Shown here in pieces: positions 1 through 8,524 of a stretch of 64,000 nt of DNA; positions within the stretch are counted from its first letter, which is position 1; each line of letters starts with the position of its first letter. The stretch covers positions 1 through 64,000 of the forward strand of contig JAFVFO010000049.1 in the NCBI GenBank assembly GCA_017475485.1, given 5' to 3'. A model generated the notes under the pieces. It was not told the DNA's origin. It made no database searches and saw only the letters and a list, made by a program, of their open reading frames with translations. The position numbers were made by a program, and so were the translations under genes. This DNA is from Candidatus Gastranaerophilales bacterium (GTDB lineage: Bacteria > Cyanobacteriota > Vampirovibrionia > Gastranaerophilales > Gastranaerophilaceae).

Positions 1-2
1 AA

Positions 3-86
3 AAAGAAAAAGAAAATAAAGAAAAAAAGAAAAAACGTTTTCAAGAGTTTGAAGAAGAACTTTTTGAGGAATTATTTGAAGATTAA
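3..86 (+). CDS. C-terminal end of an unknown protein (partial)
   Basis: An open frame enters from the left edge and stops at TAA 84-86. The 27 visible codons are first Lys/Glu-rich and then end in an acidic, Phe-containing tail (…EEELFEELFED). The lysine and glutamate run suggests a charged helical or disordered C-terminus. The gene lies 28 bases before mtaB on the same strand, so the two could be cotranscribed. Nothing about function can be read from this fragment. Confidence 0.5.
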   Translation, partial: KEKENKEKKKKRFQEFEEELFEELFED

Positions 87-114
87 AAAATAATTTCCAT
101 GTTAAAATTTTTTT

Positions 115-1362
115 ATGAAGTTTTATTTAAAATCCTTAGGCTGTAAGCAAAATGCGCTTGAAGGGCAAATTATTCAAAATGAATTAATAAATAAGGGATA
201 TATTGAAGTATCTGATATTAAAGAGGCTGATATTTACATCCTTAATTCTTGTTCTGTTACAAGCCACAGCGATTCTCAAACAAACTATTTACTAAATCAT
301 GCCAAAAAAATAAACCCTTCCGTAAAAACGGTTTTAACAGGGTGCTGTGCGCAAACATATAAATTGCACAAAGATTTCAACTATTCCGATATAGATTTAA
401 TAATAGGAAATACGGAAAAAACAAATATTGCAGATTATATTAAAAAATCAGGGCTTTTTGTCCAAGATATTATGGAAAAAAAGATTTTTGAAAATAAATT
501 TTTAATAAATCCTTCATCCACAAGGGTCAATATAAAAATTCAAGACGGATGTAACAACCGCTGTTCATATTGTATAATTCCTTATGCCAGAGGCAATTCC
601 CGCTCAAATACTATTGAGAATGTAATCGAGCAGATTAATCTTGTAGTGAAAAAAAATATAAAAGAAATTGTTTTAACAGGCATCCATATCGGGCAATGGG
701 GCTTGGAGTTTAATAAAACATTATTGGATTTATTGAAAGAAGTTGAAAAAACCTCTGTTGCGCGCTACCGTTTGGGTTCATTATATGTTAATGAAATTAA
801 TGATGATATGATTAATTTTTTATCTGAAAGTAAAAAATTCTGTCCTCATTTTCATTTATCCTTACAAAGTATGTGTGATAAAACTTTAAAAAATATGAAC
901 AGATTTTATAATACAGAGGATGAATTAAAATTAATTGAAAAATTGCATAATGCCTTTGAAATGCCATATTTAGGCTGTGATATTATTGTTGGTTTTCCTT
1001 TTGAAGATGATAACGATTTTAAAATTACTTTTGAAAATCTAAAACAGGCAAAAATGTCATCAATTCATTGTTTCCCCTATTCAATTCGAGAAAATACACC
1101 TGCAGGTAAAATGCCTCAGGTAAAAGACAGCATTAAAACAGAACGCATGCAAAAAATTATGAAATTAAGTGAAGAATTACACAAAGATTTCTTAGAAAAA
1201 AATAAAACCAGAAAAGAAGAAATTTTAATTCAGAAAAAATCACCAAAAACAGGGCTATATAGTGCCGTTACAAGAAATTATATAAAAATACATTTTCGCT
1301 CTGATGAAAATTTAAGACATACTTTAAAAGAAGTTTGTTTAAGAGATTATGAATTGGAATAG
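115..1362 (+). CDS. mtaB: tRNA N6-threonylcarbamoyladenosine-37 methylthiotransferase, MtaB type
   Basis: A 415-residue radical SAM methylthiotransferase. The N-terminal UPF0004-type domain carries the cluster cysteines C10 (LGCKQN), C46 (NSCSVT) and C76/C77 (TGCCAQ). The radical SAM motif is at C146, C150 and C153 (CNNRCSYC, followed by IIPYARG). Enzymes of this family add a 2-methylthio group to t6A37 of ANN-decoding tRNAs using two 4Fe-4S clusters. MtaB is favoured over MiaB or RimO because of the LGCK start, the CNNRCSYCIIPYARG signature and the 415-residue length. Only a weak ribosome site is visible before ATG 115. The gene ends in a strong hairpin shared with the convergent gene downstream. 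Confidence 0.88.
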   Translation: MKFYLKSLGCKQNALEGQIIQNELINKGYIEVSDIKEADIYILNSCSVTSHSDSQTNYLLNHAKKINPSVKTVLTGCCAQTYKLHKDFNYSDIDLIIGNTEKTNIADYIKKSGLFVQDIMEKKIFENKFLINPSSTRVNIKIQDGCNNRCSYCIIPYARGNSRSNTIENVIEQINLVVKKNIKEIVLTGIHIGQWGLEFNKTLLDLLKEVEKTSVARYRLGSLYVNEINDDMINFLSESKKFCPHFHLSLQSMCDKTLKNMNRFYNTEDELKLIEKLHNAFEMPYLGCDIIVGFPFEDDNDFKITFENLKQAKMSSIHCFPYSIRENTPAGKMPQVKDSIKTERMQKIMKLSEELHKDFLEKNKTRKEEILIQKKSPKTGLYSAVTRNYIKIHFRSDENLRHTLKEVCLRDYELE

Positions 1363-1363
1363 C

Positions 1364-1395
1364 AAAACAAAAGGCCTCTTAGGGCCTTTTGTTTT
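1364..1395. terminator. Bidirectional intrinsic terminator
   Basis: Perfect 13-bp arms (1364-1376 and 1383-1395) enclose a 6-base loop. The stem core is GGCC, with A-rich and T-rich flanks on either side, so it can work on both strands. It lies between the convergent mtaB and the 116-residue gene. Confidence 0.88.
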
Positions 1396-1406
1396 ATATT
1401 AAAATT

Positions 1407-1757
1407 TTAGAACGGTTTTGTTTGTGAAAGTTTATTTCTCAATTCTCTAAACTTCATAATATCTTCCTGTGCTTTAGAAGATTCTTTAAATAAAGTTTGA
1501 GAAGCAGGGTGCATAATAATAATTGAATCTATATGCACTTCTAAAAAGTCATATCTTTTTGGTGTAGCAATTGAACCTTGCGGTATTATTTCCGCATTTG
1601 TTACTGCTAAAAACCTTCTTTCCTTATCGTTTAAAAGTTCCGTCAATTCGCGGTTTGATTTTGCAACTTTAGAAACATAAACCGTACCTTTAATTTCGTG
1701 GTCTTTTGTTATAATACATACTTCAACGGGTGTTGTGTCAGAAGGTTGTCTTGTCAT
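1407..1757 (-). CDS. Conserved hypothetical protein, 116 residues
   Basis: The family is not recognised. The protein has no signal peptide or membrane segment. Its composition suggests an alternating beta-strand domain in residues 10-85 (VEVCIITKDHEIKGTVYV … VHIDSIIIMHP) followed by a charged helix (SSKAQEDIMKFRELRNKL). The pattern of a short beta barrel with the phrase 'EIKGTVYV' recalls small ligand- or RNA-binding barrels, but no catalytic residues stand out. A good ribosome site (AAGGAG) precedes the ATG, and a TATAAT-like -10 box lies on the minus strand at 1782-1787, so it is probably a monocistronic real gene. It ends at the terminator shared with mtaB. Confidence 0.7.
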   Translation of the reverse strand: MTRQPSDTTPVEVCIITKDHEIKGTVYVSKVAKSNRELTELLNDKERRFLAVTNAEIIPQGSIATPKRYDFLEVHIDSIIIMHPASQTLFKESSKAQEDIMKFRELRNKLSQTKPF

Positions 1758-1838
1758 TTTCTACTCCTTTATACTATAAGTATTATATCCTAAGTTTAAG
1801 TTTTGTGCCACAACTTAATTTAATTTTTACTATATTTG

Positions 1839-1847
1839 TGCTAAAAT
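1839..1847 (+). promoter_or_regulatory. Extended -10 promoter element of the SRP RNA gene
   Basis: TGCTAAAAT combines the TGn extension with a TAAAAT -10 hexamer. It ends six bases before the predicted RNA 5' end near 1853. No good -35 box was found, which is usual for extended -10 promoters. Confidence 0.55.
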
Positions 1848-1852
1848 ACTAT

Positions 1853-2113
1853 TGCCGCACTTCGCGGGGGGTTGCTTCCTCTTGACCGAAAGCTGATGTC
1901 GGGCGCAGAGTATATTATGAGGCAAACTTAATTGCAATTTGAAAATTAAAAAGCTGTCGATAATCTGTGCTTTTATGGCACAACATTGCCCCAACCGGGT
2001 CAGGATAGAAATATAGCAGCCCTAAGGCAATTGTGGTGGGTATGAAGGCATAGGAAGTAGGCTTTTTAGTCGGATAATTAAAATTATTTTGCCGATAGAT
2101 ATAGTGCGGCTTT
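1853..2113 (+). ncRNA. ffs: Signal recognition particle RNA, long form with Alu-like domain
   Basis: A gene-free stretch holds the conserved SRP RNA domain IV signature. GGGTCAGG (about 1997-2004) and AGCAGCCC (about 2016-2023) form the asymmetric loop that binds Ffh, with a GAAA tetraloop between them. The ends pair: GCCGCAC 1854-1860 with GTGCGGC 2104-2110, followed by TTTTA. The 5' part (a G-rich run followed by TTGC and a TGATGTCGGG segment) resembles the Alu-like domain of Bacillus-type scRNA. The length of about 261 nt also fits the long form (E. coli 4.5S is 114 nt). Coordinates come from the closing stem, with an uncertainty of a few bases. The transcript ends directly at the stop codon of the convergent diguanylate cyclase gene. 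Confidence 0.9.
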
Positions 2114-2116
2114 TAT

Positions 2117-3733
2117 CTAGCCTTCCAAATTAGCCTGAATATCTACATCCATACGCTCAACCAGCTGACAGCCGTCTTTTTCATAAGTAGATACTACGTT
2201 TTTGCCGTTGTGTTTTGAATGGTACAATGCGGTATCGGCACAGTTAATCAATTCTTTTGCTTCCTGAGCGTCGGTTGTATATTGCGCCACACCCATTGAT
2301 ACGGTAGGCGATAGGGTTTGTGTTTCGTTAACGCGCACTACAATTTTCGAGATATTTTTTCTTATGCGCTCAGCGATAACACAAGCGTCTTTTTTATCTG
2401 TTTCAGGTAAGATTACAACAAATTCTTCACCGCCGTATCTTGCCGGAATATCAATTTTCCTGACAGTTTCCTGCAATGTGACAGCAAGAGTTTTCAAAAT
2501 AGTATCACCTGTTAAGTGACCGTAAGTATCATTAATTTTTTTGAAATTATCAATATCCATCATAATTAAAGACATATTACGCTTATATCTTGAACAACGT
2601 CTTATTTCATTTTCCAATAATGTATAGAAATGACGATAGATATATAATTTCGTCATGCCGTCTTTTGTTGCAAGTTCGTATAGTTTTGCATTATCAATGG
2701 CAATAGCGGCCTGATTTGCTAAAGATGTGATAAATTCCAAATCTTTTTGGTTGAATAATTTATTATGTTTTTTGTTTGTGATATTTATAACCCCGATTAC
2801 CTCACCTTTTGCAATCAAAGGCGCGCAAAGAAGGGATTTTGTGTTTGATAAGACTTCTTTTACGATAAAACGCGGGTCAGCCGAACCTAAATTTGTAATA
2901 ATCGGTTTGCGCTCTAAAAATACGGTTCCCGCGATGCCTTCGCCGATACCGATTTTCGCACATTGCACAGCACCGTTATTAATAGCTTCTTCTAATTTTT
3001 TATCCTGCAAACCTGATACAATTCTAACCTGCAGTGCGTTATTTGAGTAATCATACAGCATTAAAGAACCTTTTTCGGCATCAAGCGTCAAAAGTGCTTT
3101 TTGAATGATAACCTGCAAAAGTTTTTTAAGGTCATCAATGAAATTAACCGCCTGAGAAATGTTATAAAGAATTGAAATATTGTGCAAAGATTTTTGCAGG
3201 GTTGCTATTTCTTCATCTTTTTTAATTTTTTTATGAAACTTAGCTATAATGGGCTCAATATAATCAAAGGCATGGTTTAATTTTTGAACTATTGAAGCGT
3301 CTATGGGCTTATCTTCATTCTGGCTTATAAAGCAGAAGCAAATCGGCACTGAATTATTGAAAAACACCCTTACATGTGAAGGATTAAGCGAAGTTATATT
3401 GTTATATTCCAAGAAAGACCTAAATAAATGAGTATTTTTATCATCTTTCATAGCCGTAACTTTTGCTTTGTTTACAGCGTCCCAAAATGCGGAATTGCCT
3501 TCTTCGCATTCAAAAAATTCAGATGCTCTTGAATTATTGCCTGAAACTACGCATTTAAAACTTTGATTTTCAAGCAGATAAAAAGCAATATTATCAGAAC
3601 CGGTTAGATCTGAAACATAACTTTTCATTTTTTTCAAAAGTTCATATACATCATCCGCTTGATTAGCAATTGTACTAACTTCAAACATCATGCTAAGATA
3701 TTCAATATTATTCTTTAAAGATTCGTCTGACAT
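2117..3733 (-). CDS. Diguanylate cyclase with GAF sensor domains
   Basis: A 538-residue cytosolic protein with no membrane segments. Residues about 1-165 look like a divergent GAF-type sensor. A coiled-coil linker follows at about 165-185, then a clear GAF domain at about 190-350 (VSGLQ, GIGEGIAGTVFLERKPIITN, LCAPLIAKGEVIGVINITNK). The C-terminal GGDEF domain spans about 360-520. The active-site motif is GGEEF (RYGGEEFVVILPE), a functional variant. An RKID I-site lies five residues before it, so product inhibition by c-di-GMP is expected. It should make c-di-GMP from GTP in response to a small ligand or redox signal. The HD-GYP gene at 18487 could degrade the product. It is transcribed alone, convergent to ffs. 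Confidence 0.92.
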   Translation of the reverse strand: MSDESLKNNIEYLSMMFEVSTIANQADDVYELLKKMKSYVSDLTGSDNIAFYLLENQSFKCVVSGNNSRASEFFECEEGNSAFWDAVNKAKVTAMKDDKNTHLFRSFLEYNNITSLNPSHVRVFFNNSVPICFCFISQNEDKPIDASIVQKLNHAFDYIEPIIAKFHKKIKKDEEIATLQKSLHNISILYNISQAVNFIDDLKKLLQVIIQKALLTLDAEKGSLMLYDYSNNALQVRIVSGLQDKKLEEAINNGAVQCAKIGIGEGIAGTVFLERKPIITNLGSADPRFIVKEVLSNTKSLLCAPLIAKGEVIGVINITNKKHNKLFNQKDLEFITSLANQAAIAIDNAKLYELATKDGMTKLYIYRHFYTLLENEIRRCSRYKRNMSLIMMDIDNFKKINDTYGHLTGDTILKTLAVTLQETVRKIDIPARYGGEEFVVILPETDKKDACVIAERIRKNISKIVVRVNETQTLSPTVSMGVAQYTTDAQEAKELINCADTALYHSKHNGKNVVSTYEKDGCQLVERMDVDIQANLEG

Positions 3734-3830
3734 AAAAATTAATTACTATACCACCGTACAAGTATAATTATAAATGTTAAATATCGAAAAATCACTAATG
3801 TAAATATATATTACTATTTTTGGAGGATAT

Positions 3831-4697
3831 ATGGAAGAAATTTGTAAAAATTGGTCAACATGGCTTAAAAAAACCCGCTTTTCATATATGAATGAAACCC
3901 AAGTAGCGCAAACGCTTAACTGGCTTTTCAGTATCAGAGATACCGTAATTGATATGGCGGAAATTAAATCGGGTCAAAAGGTTGCAGATTTTGGCTGCGG
4001 TTCGGGGCTTTTGGCTTTTGGTATTTTGGAAAAATTTAAAAATGATGTTGAAATTATTTTTTCGGATAAATTTATAGACTGTCTTGATGAATGTAAAAAA
4101 ATCTTAGAAACTTCAAACACTCCTTCAAATGTTAAATTTTTGCAAAGTGATGTTACGGATATTAAATTGGAAAATGATTATCTTGACAGAGCCTTAACGC
4201 GCTCTGTATTGGTTCATGTAAAAGATAAACTTCCGGCATTTCAAGAATTTTACAGAGTTTTAAAATCAGGCGGATATTACTGTGCATTTGAACCTATAAT
4301 ATCTGAAAATACAAGGTATTATGAGCTTTTAGACAGTTCTTTAATTTCTGATTATGAAGATTTTAAAAATGCGGAAACAGAACTTATGACAAATCCTGTT
4401 GACCCTTTGGTTAATTTTAGTGCATATAGCTTGGATAAAGACCTTGAAACGGCAGGTTTTTCAAATGTTTTAGTTAATGTTAATGTAGCGCAATCCAAAT
4501 ATATTGCCCTTCCTGACGCTATAAAAAGCTGGTTTACAGCTCCCCCCGGCCCCGGACAGAAAACTATGAAAGAAAGATTTTTAGTTTATTTTGAAGAAAA
4601 AAAGGTTGATAATTTTATTCGGGAAGTAATTAATGCGCTTTCCGATAAAGAAATTGAAGTCAATACAAAAACAGCACTTATAAAGGCGGTAAAATGA
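3831..4697 (+). CDS. Class I SAM-dependent methyltransferase
   Basis: A 288-residue protein with a Rossmann-type methyltransferase core. The glycine-rich motif I is VADFGCGSGLLAFGI near residue 50. The acidic motif II is IIFSDKF. A motif near residue 120 (DRALTRSVLVHVKD) is followed by FYRVLKSGGYYCAFEP, typical of UbiE/Methyltransf_11 enzymes. The substrate cannot be told. A strong ribosome site (TGGAGG) precedes ATG 3831. The stop overlaps the start of the YlxR-type gene by 4 bases (ATGA), so translation of the two is probably coupled. Confidence 0.8.
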   Translation: MEEICKNWSTWLKKTRFSYMNETQVAQTLNWLFSIRDTVIDMAEIKSGQKVADFGCGSGLLAFGILEKFKNDVEIIFSDKFIDCLDECKKILETSNTPSNVKFLQSDVTDIKLENDYLDRALTRSVLVHVKDKLPAFQEFYRVLKSGGYYCAFEPIISENTRYYELLDSSLISDYEDFKNAETELMTNPVDPLVNFSAYSLDKDLETAGFSNVLVNVNVAQSKYIALPDAIKSWFTAPPGPGQKTMKERFLVYFEEKKVDNFIREVINALSDKEIEVNTKTALIKAVK

Positions 4698-4942
4698 TTG
4701 AAAGAAAGTGTCATGCCTGCAATTTAAAGCAAGACAGAACTTTAATGATAAAAATAACAAAACTTCCCGCAGGGCTAAAAATAAATCCAAGCTCCAAAGA
4801 ATTGGGCAGAAGCATTTATGTTTGCAAAAATATTGAATGTATAAAAAAATTAATTAAAAAGAAAAGAATAAAAACTGCCTTAAAATATAACAATTTTGAA
4901 GAAATAGAAAGAATTGAACAGGAATTATTGCGCAGTGTTTAA
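4694..4942 (+). CDS. YlxR/RnpM family RNA-binding protein
   Basis: 82 residues. The start RKCHACNLKQDR, the centre LKINPSSKELGRSIYVCKNIECI and the basic end KKLIKKKRIKTALK match the YlxR (DUF448) pattern. Family members bind RNA, and one is reported to bind RNase P RNA (RnpM). YlxR normally sits between nusA and infB. Here it follows a methyltransferase with a 4-base overlap and neither nusA nor infB is nearby, so the gene is relocated. CxxC at residues 6-9 and the two later cysteines could bind metal, but this is not certain. Confidence 0.82.
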   Translation: MIERKCHACNLKQDRTLMIKITKLPAGLKINPSSKELGRSIYVCKNIECIKKLIKKKRIKTALKYNNFEEIERIEQELLRSV

Positions 4943-4985
4943 GTTTGTTTTATATTAATGGAAGAAACTTATAAAAGAGCAAGAA

Positions 4986-5735
4986 ATGACTAATATTTCA
5001 GTAATTATACCTACATTACAAAAAAATACCGATTTATTATTTAATCTGATTAAAAACCTTGAAAAAGATGAAAATGTTAAAGAAATAATCGTTATTGACA
5101 ATTCCTTAAAAGGAATTACCTGTAAATGTGATAAATTAAAAGTAATTACTCCAAAAGAAAATTTATTTGTCAACCCCAGCTGGAACTTAGGTGTTAAGGA
5201 GGCAAAATATGAAATAGTTGCCCTTTTGAACGACGATATAATTATTCCTAAAGATTTTTGTTCTACCGTAGCGCATAAAATGACGCCTAATATCGGTGCA
5301 ATCGGTGCAAATGTGGATTTTGTGGAAACAATCAGAGAAATAATTCCCGCACCTAATGCAAATAACCTTGTTTTAAGTGAAACAGAATACAGAAATCCAT
5401 ATTGGGGTATTATGATTTTCTTCAATAAGAAAAATTATAAAAAAATTCCCGAAGATATGAAAATATTTTACGGGGATGATTGGATATTTGAAACAAATAA
5501 AAAAGCAGGAAGAAAAAATTACTATATTTCAAATGTGAAAATATACCATTGGGGTTCTTTATCCGTAAGTACGGTGAACGATTGTATTTATATTAAACAA
5601 GATAAAAAAAGATATCGACATCACACCCTAAAATGGTATAACAGATTATTTAATTTTGAAAAATTATTCAGAGGCTTCAGAATAATTTTCTTAGGAATTG
5701 AATTTACTTATCACACCCAAAAAAGTTTTGAATAA
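4986..5735 (+). CDS. Family 2 glycosyltransferase
   Basis: A 249-residue GT-A fold enzyme. It opens with ISVIIPTLQKN, has the nucleotide-binding aspartate in IIVIDNS, and the DxD-type motif LLNDDIIIP near residue 84. NPSWNLGVKEAKYEIVALLND is typical of rhamnosyl- or galactosyl-type GT2 proteins. There is no membrane segment. A tryptophan-rich segment (YWGIMIFFNKK, YGDDWIFE) lies in the acceptor region. The sugar and acceptor are unknown. purH follows 12 bases later, so the two may share a transcript although their functions are unrelated. Confidence 0.85.
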   Translation: MTNISVIIPTLQKNTDLLFNLIKNLEKDENVKEIIVIDNSLKGITCKCDKLKVITPKENLFVNPSWNLGVKEAKYEIVALLNDDIIIPKDFCSTVAHKMTPNIGAIGANVDFVETIREIIPAPNANNLVLSETEYRNPYWGIMIFFNKKNYKKIPEDMKIFYGDDWIFETNKKAGRKNYYISNVKIYHWGSLSVSTVNDCIYIKQDKKRYRHHTLKWYNRLFNFEKLFRGFRIIFLGIEFTYHTQKSFE

Positions 5736-5747
5736 TTGGAGAACATA

Positions 5748-7235
5748 ATGAAAAAAGCATATATAAGTGTTTCAAATAAAGAAAATATTGAAATGCTTGC
5801 AAAAAATCTAAAAGATTCGGGGTATCAAATTATTTCAACCTCAAATACCGCTAAATATCTAAAAGAAAAAGGGTTTGAAATTCAAGAAAGCTCTGCTATC
5901 ACAGGTTTTAGCGAATTATTGGGGGGTAAGGTTAAATCATTACATCCTGAAATTTTTGCAAATATTTTAGCAACATCTGATGAGCGTGCTAAGGAAAATA
6001 TCGAAGGTTTTGACCTTATTGCAATTGATTTATACCCTTTTGAAAATTATTTATATAAAGATATTGATGAAGAAACTTTAATTCAAAATATTGATATAGG
6101 CGGAGTTGCGCTCTTGCGCGCAGGTGCTAAGAATTATAAAAACGTTATAGTTATATCTTCAAGTGATGATTACAACATTAATCTTGATGAAACAGATGAA
6201 CAAAAAAGGCAAGAGCTTGCCCTTAAAGCCTTCAACAGAACTGCAAGTTATGATTGTGCCATAGCAAAAAAACTAGCCAATCAATTTAAAATTGAAGAAA
6301 AACAAAAAAATTATAATTTTAAAAAAATTAAATCTCTAAGATATGGTGAAAACCCTCATCAAAAGGCGGGTTTGTATAGTTATGATAAAGAGCTTGATTA
6401 TGAAATATTAAACGGTAAAGAAATGTCTTATAATAATATTTTAGATTCAACCTCAGCCCTTGAAATTGCTTCTGAATTTTTTGATGTTTCAGCCTGCGTT
6501 ATTGTAAAACATACAAATCCTTGCGCTGTGGCATTGGCTTCTAATATTGAACTTGCTTTCGATAAAGCACTCGATTCAGACCCTATAAGCCCTTTTGGCG
6601 GAATTGTTGCTTTTACAAAAACCGTTGAATTGCCTTTAGCTAAAAAATTAAGCGCAATGTTTTTAGAAGTAATTATTGCACCCGATTTTACATCTGACGC
6701 GCTTATAGAATTAACAAAAAAGAAAAATGTAAGAATTATTAAGCTGAATACGCCTTTAGAAAATATTTTAAAATTTCAAAATGAAGAAATTAAATTAACT
6801 CCTTTCGGTGCTTTAATTCAAGAGAAAAATACAGCATGCTTAGATGTTGAAACATTTAAAGTTATAACCAAGAAAAAACCCGAGCAAAAAGAAGTGGAAG
6901 ATATGATTTTTGCTTTTAAAGTGGTTAAACATGTTAAATCTAATGCAATTGTTATTGCAAAAGATTTAAGAACACTGGGCATTTGCGGCGGGCAGACAAG
7001 CAGAGTATCAAGCGTTGAAATTGCACTGAACAGGGTTTGCGATTCTCCAAAAGGTTCTGTTTTGGCTTCTGACGGCTTTTTCCCTGCAATAGACAACATT
7101 CAGGTTGCAGCGCAAAACAGAGTATCTGCCATAATACAGCCCGCAGGTTCAATTAAAGATAAAGATGTTATCGAATGTGCCGATAAATTGGGGCTTTCTA
7201 TGATATCTACAGGCATAAGGCATTTTAAACACTAA
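5748..7235 (+). CDS. purH: Bifunctional AICAR formyltransferase / IMP cyclohydrolase
   Basis: It carries out the last two steps of de novo IMP synthesis. The N-terminal MGS-like cyclohydrolase domain (residues 1 to about 190) contains SVSNKENI, GGKVKSLHPEIFA and IDIGGVALLRAGAKNY. The C-terminal transformylase domain contains RYGENPHQKAG, the catalytic-loop motif VKHTNPCAVA, and SPFGGIVAF. The open frame extends to TTG 5736, but ATG 5748 has a better placed ribosome site (TTGGAGA) and gives the normal N-terminus, MKKAYISVSNK. The protein is 495 residues, slightly shorter than the usual 510-530. The stop overlaps the ATG of the MFS gene by one base. Confidence 0.95.
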   Translation: MKKAYISVSNKENIEMLAKNLKDSGYQIISTSNTAKYLKEKGFEIQESSAITGFSELLGGKVKSLHPEIFANILATSDERAKENIEGFDLIAIDLYPFENYLYKDIDEETLIQNIDIGGVALLRAGAKNYKNVIVISSSDDYNINLDETDEQKRQELALKAFNRTASYDCAIAKKLANQFKIEEKQKNYNFKKIKSLRYGENPHQKAGLYSYDKELDYEILNGKEMSYNNILDSTSALEIASEFFDVSACVIVKHTNPCAVALASNIELAFDKALDSDPISPFGGIVAFTKTVELPLAKKLSAMFLEVIIAPDFTSDALIELTKKKNVRIIKLNTPLENILKFQNEEIKLTPFGALIQEKNTACLDVETFKVITKKKPEQKEVEDMIFAFKVVKHVKSNAIVIAKDLRTLGICGGQTSRVSSVEIALNRVCDSPKGSVLASDGFFPAIDNIQVAAQNRVSAIIQPAGSIKDKDVIECADKLGLSMISTGIRHFKH

Positions 7236-8404
7236 TGAATATTTTTAATTACAACACAAGAGCCTTATTAGGGCTTGGCTTTGGCCATTTCAGCATTGAA
7301 ATATATGCTTCTTTATTAGTGCCTTTGTATCCTGTAATAACATCACACTTAGGGATTAATTTAGCTAAAATTAGCTTAATAATCGCGTTAGGGCATTTTA
7401 TAGCTTCTATGCTTCAGCCGTATTTTGGTTTTATTTCAGATAAATTAAGACACCGTATTTTTATGGTCTGGGGGCTTGTAGTTGGCGCTTTATTTATACC
7501 TTTTTCAATAAAATATAATAATGTTTTATTTTTTACAACCTGTCTTTTAATAGGAATGCTTGGTAATGCGTTTTTTCATCCGCAATCAAGTACATTAATG
7601 AAGGAATTTAATAAGAATAATCCAAAAATTGCAAGAAATATGGGGATTTTTTTGGGCCTTGGCACAATAGGGTATGCCCTTGGGCCTTATATTGCAACTT
7701 ATAGTGTTGAAAATTGGGGTTTAAATAATTTAATATATTTAAGTTTAATCGGGCTTGTTTATGCGATTTTTATGTATTTTTATGTACCCAAAATGCCCGA
7801 GCGCGAAATTATAAACAAAGGAAAATTTTTTAATATTTTAAAAGAGATTTTAAAAAATAAAACATGTATGATTTTGGTTTTTATTTCTACCGTTAAATCT
7901 CTTGTCAGCATTTGTTTTGGGACTTATGTGCCTTTTTTGCTTGAAAAATACGGTTTTGCCCTTAATCATATCGGCTTAATTGTAACATTATTTTTTATTT
8001 CGGGCGGAATAGCCAGCATGACTTGTTCAAAATTTGAAAAATATCTGAAAACAAGAGGGATTATAGCATTTTCCATGCTTGGAATTTTACCTTTATGTTT
8101 TATATTTTTAGAATTTTTGGGACATAATAAAGTGATTTCTGTTATAAGTTTAGCTTTAATCGGATATTTTATTTTGATGTCTGTCGGAATAATTTTAGTA
8201 CAAGCACAAAAAGCTATGCCTCAATATACAGGGGTAATTTCAGGCGCAATTCAGGGTGTAGGCTGGGGTTTGGGTGCATTGTTTTTGCCGTTAATGGGTA
8301 TTATAGGGCAACATTTTGGTGTGGATAAGGTAATGATAATTGCTTCTTTTGCAGCCTTTTTAACAGGTATTTTTTGTTTGAAATCAAAAAGTTTGAATTT
8401 TTAA
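7235..8404 (+). CDS. MFS transporter resembling fosmidomycin-resistance exporters
   Basis: A 389-residue integral membrane protein with about 12 hydrophobic segments. The N-terminal LGFGHFSIEIYASLLVPLYPVI and the following QPYFGFISDKLRHR loop resemble the Fsr branch of the major facilitator superfamily. NAFFHPQSSTLM and the G-rich segment GAIQGVGWGLGALFLPLMG also match that branch. It is probably a drug or metabolite exporter; the substrate is not known. It overlaps purH by one base and so is translated from the same mRNA. Confidence 0.82.
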   Translation: MNIFNYNTRALLGLGFGHFSIEIYASLLVPLYPVITSHLGINLAKISLIIALGHFIASMLQPYFGFISDKLRHRIFMVWGLVVGALFIPFSIKYNNVLFFTTCLLIGMLGNAFFHPQSSTLMKEFNKNNPKIARNMGIFLGLGTIGYALGPYIATYSVENWGLNNLIYLSLIGLVYAIFMYFYVPKMPEREIINKGKFFNILKEILKNKTCMILVFISTVKSLVSICFGTYVPFLLEKYGFALNHIGLIVTLFFISGGIASMTCSKFEKYLKTRGIIAFSMLGILPLCFIFLEFLGHNKVISVISLALIGYFILMSVGIILVQAQKAMPQYTGVISGAIQGVGWGLGALFLPLMGIIGQHFGVDKVMIIASFAAFLTGIFCLKSKSLNF

Positions 8405-8424
8405 TATATTAAAATAATTAAACA

Positions 8425-8444
8425 AGAAAGCTATCATGCTTCCT
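8425..8444. terminator. Possible weak terminator hairpin between convergent genes
   Basis: AGAAAGC (8425-8431) can pair with GCTTCCT (8438-8444), allowing one wobble pair on the minus strand. The loop is 6 bases. AT-rich tracts flank it on both sides. The stem is short, so this is only a candidate. The rest of the 8405-8524 gap shows nothing else. Confidence 0.35.
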
Positions 8445-8524
8445 GCTTAATTTTAGCAACTTTAAACCATACAAATACGAGCCTTTCACATTTGCTTAAT
8501 TTTGGTTTTCAATAGTTCTTTAAA

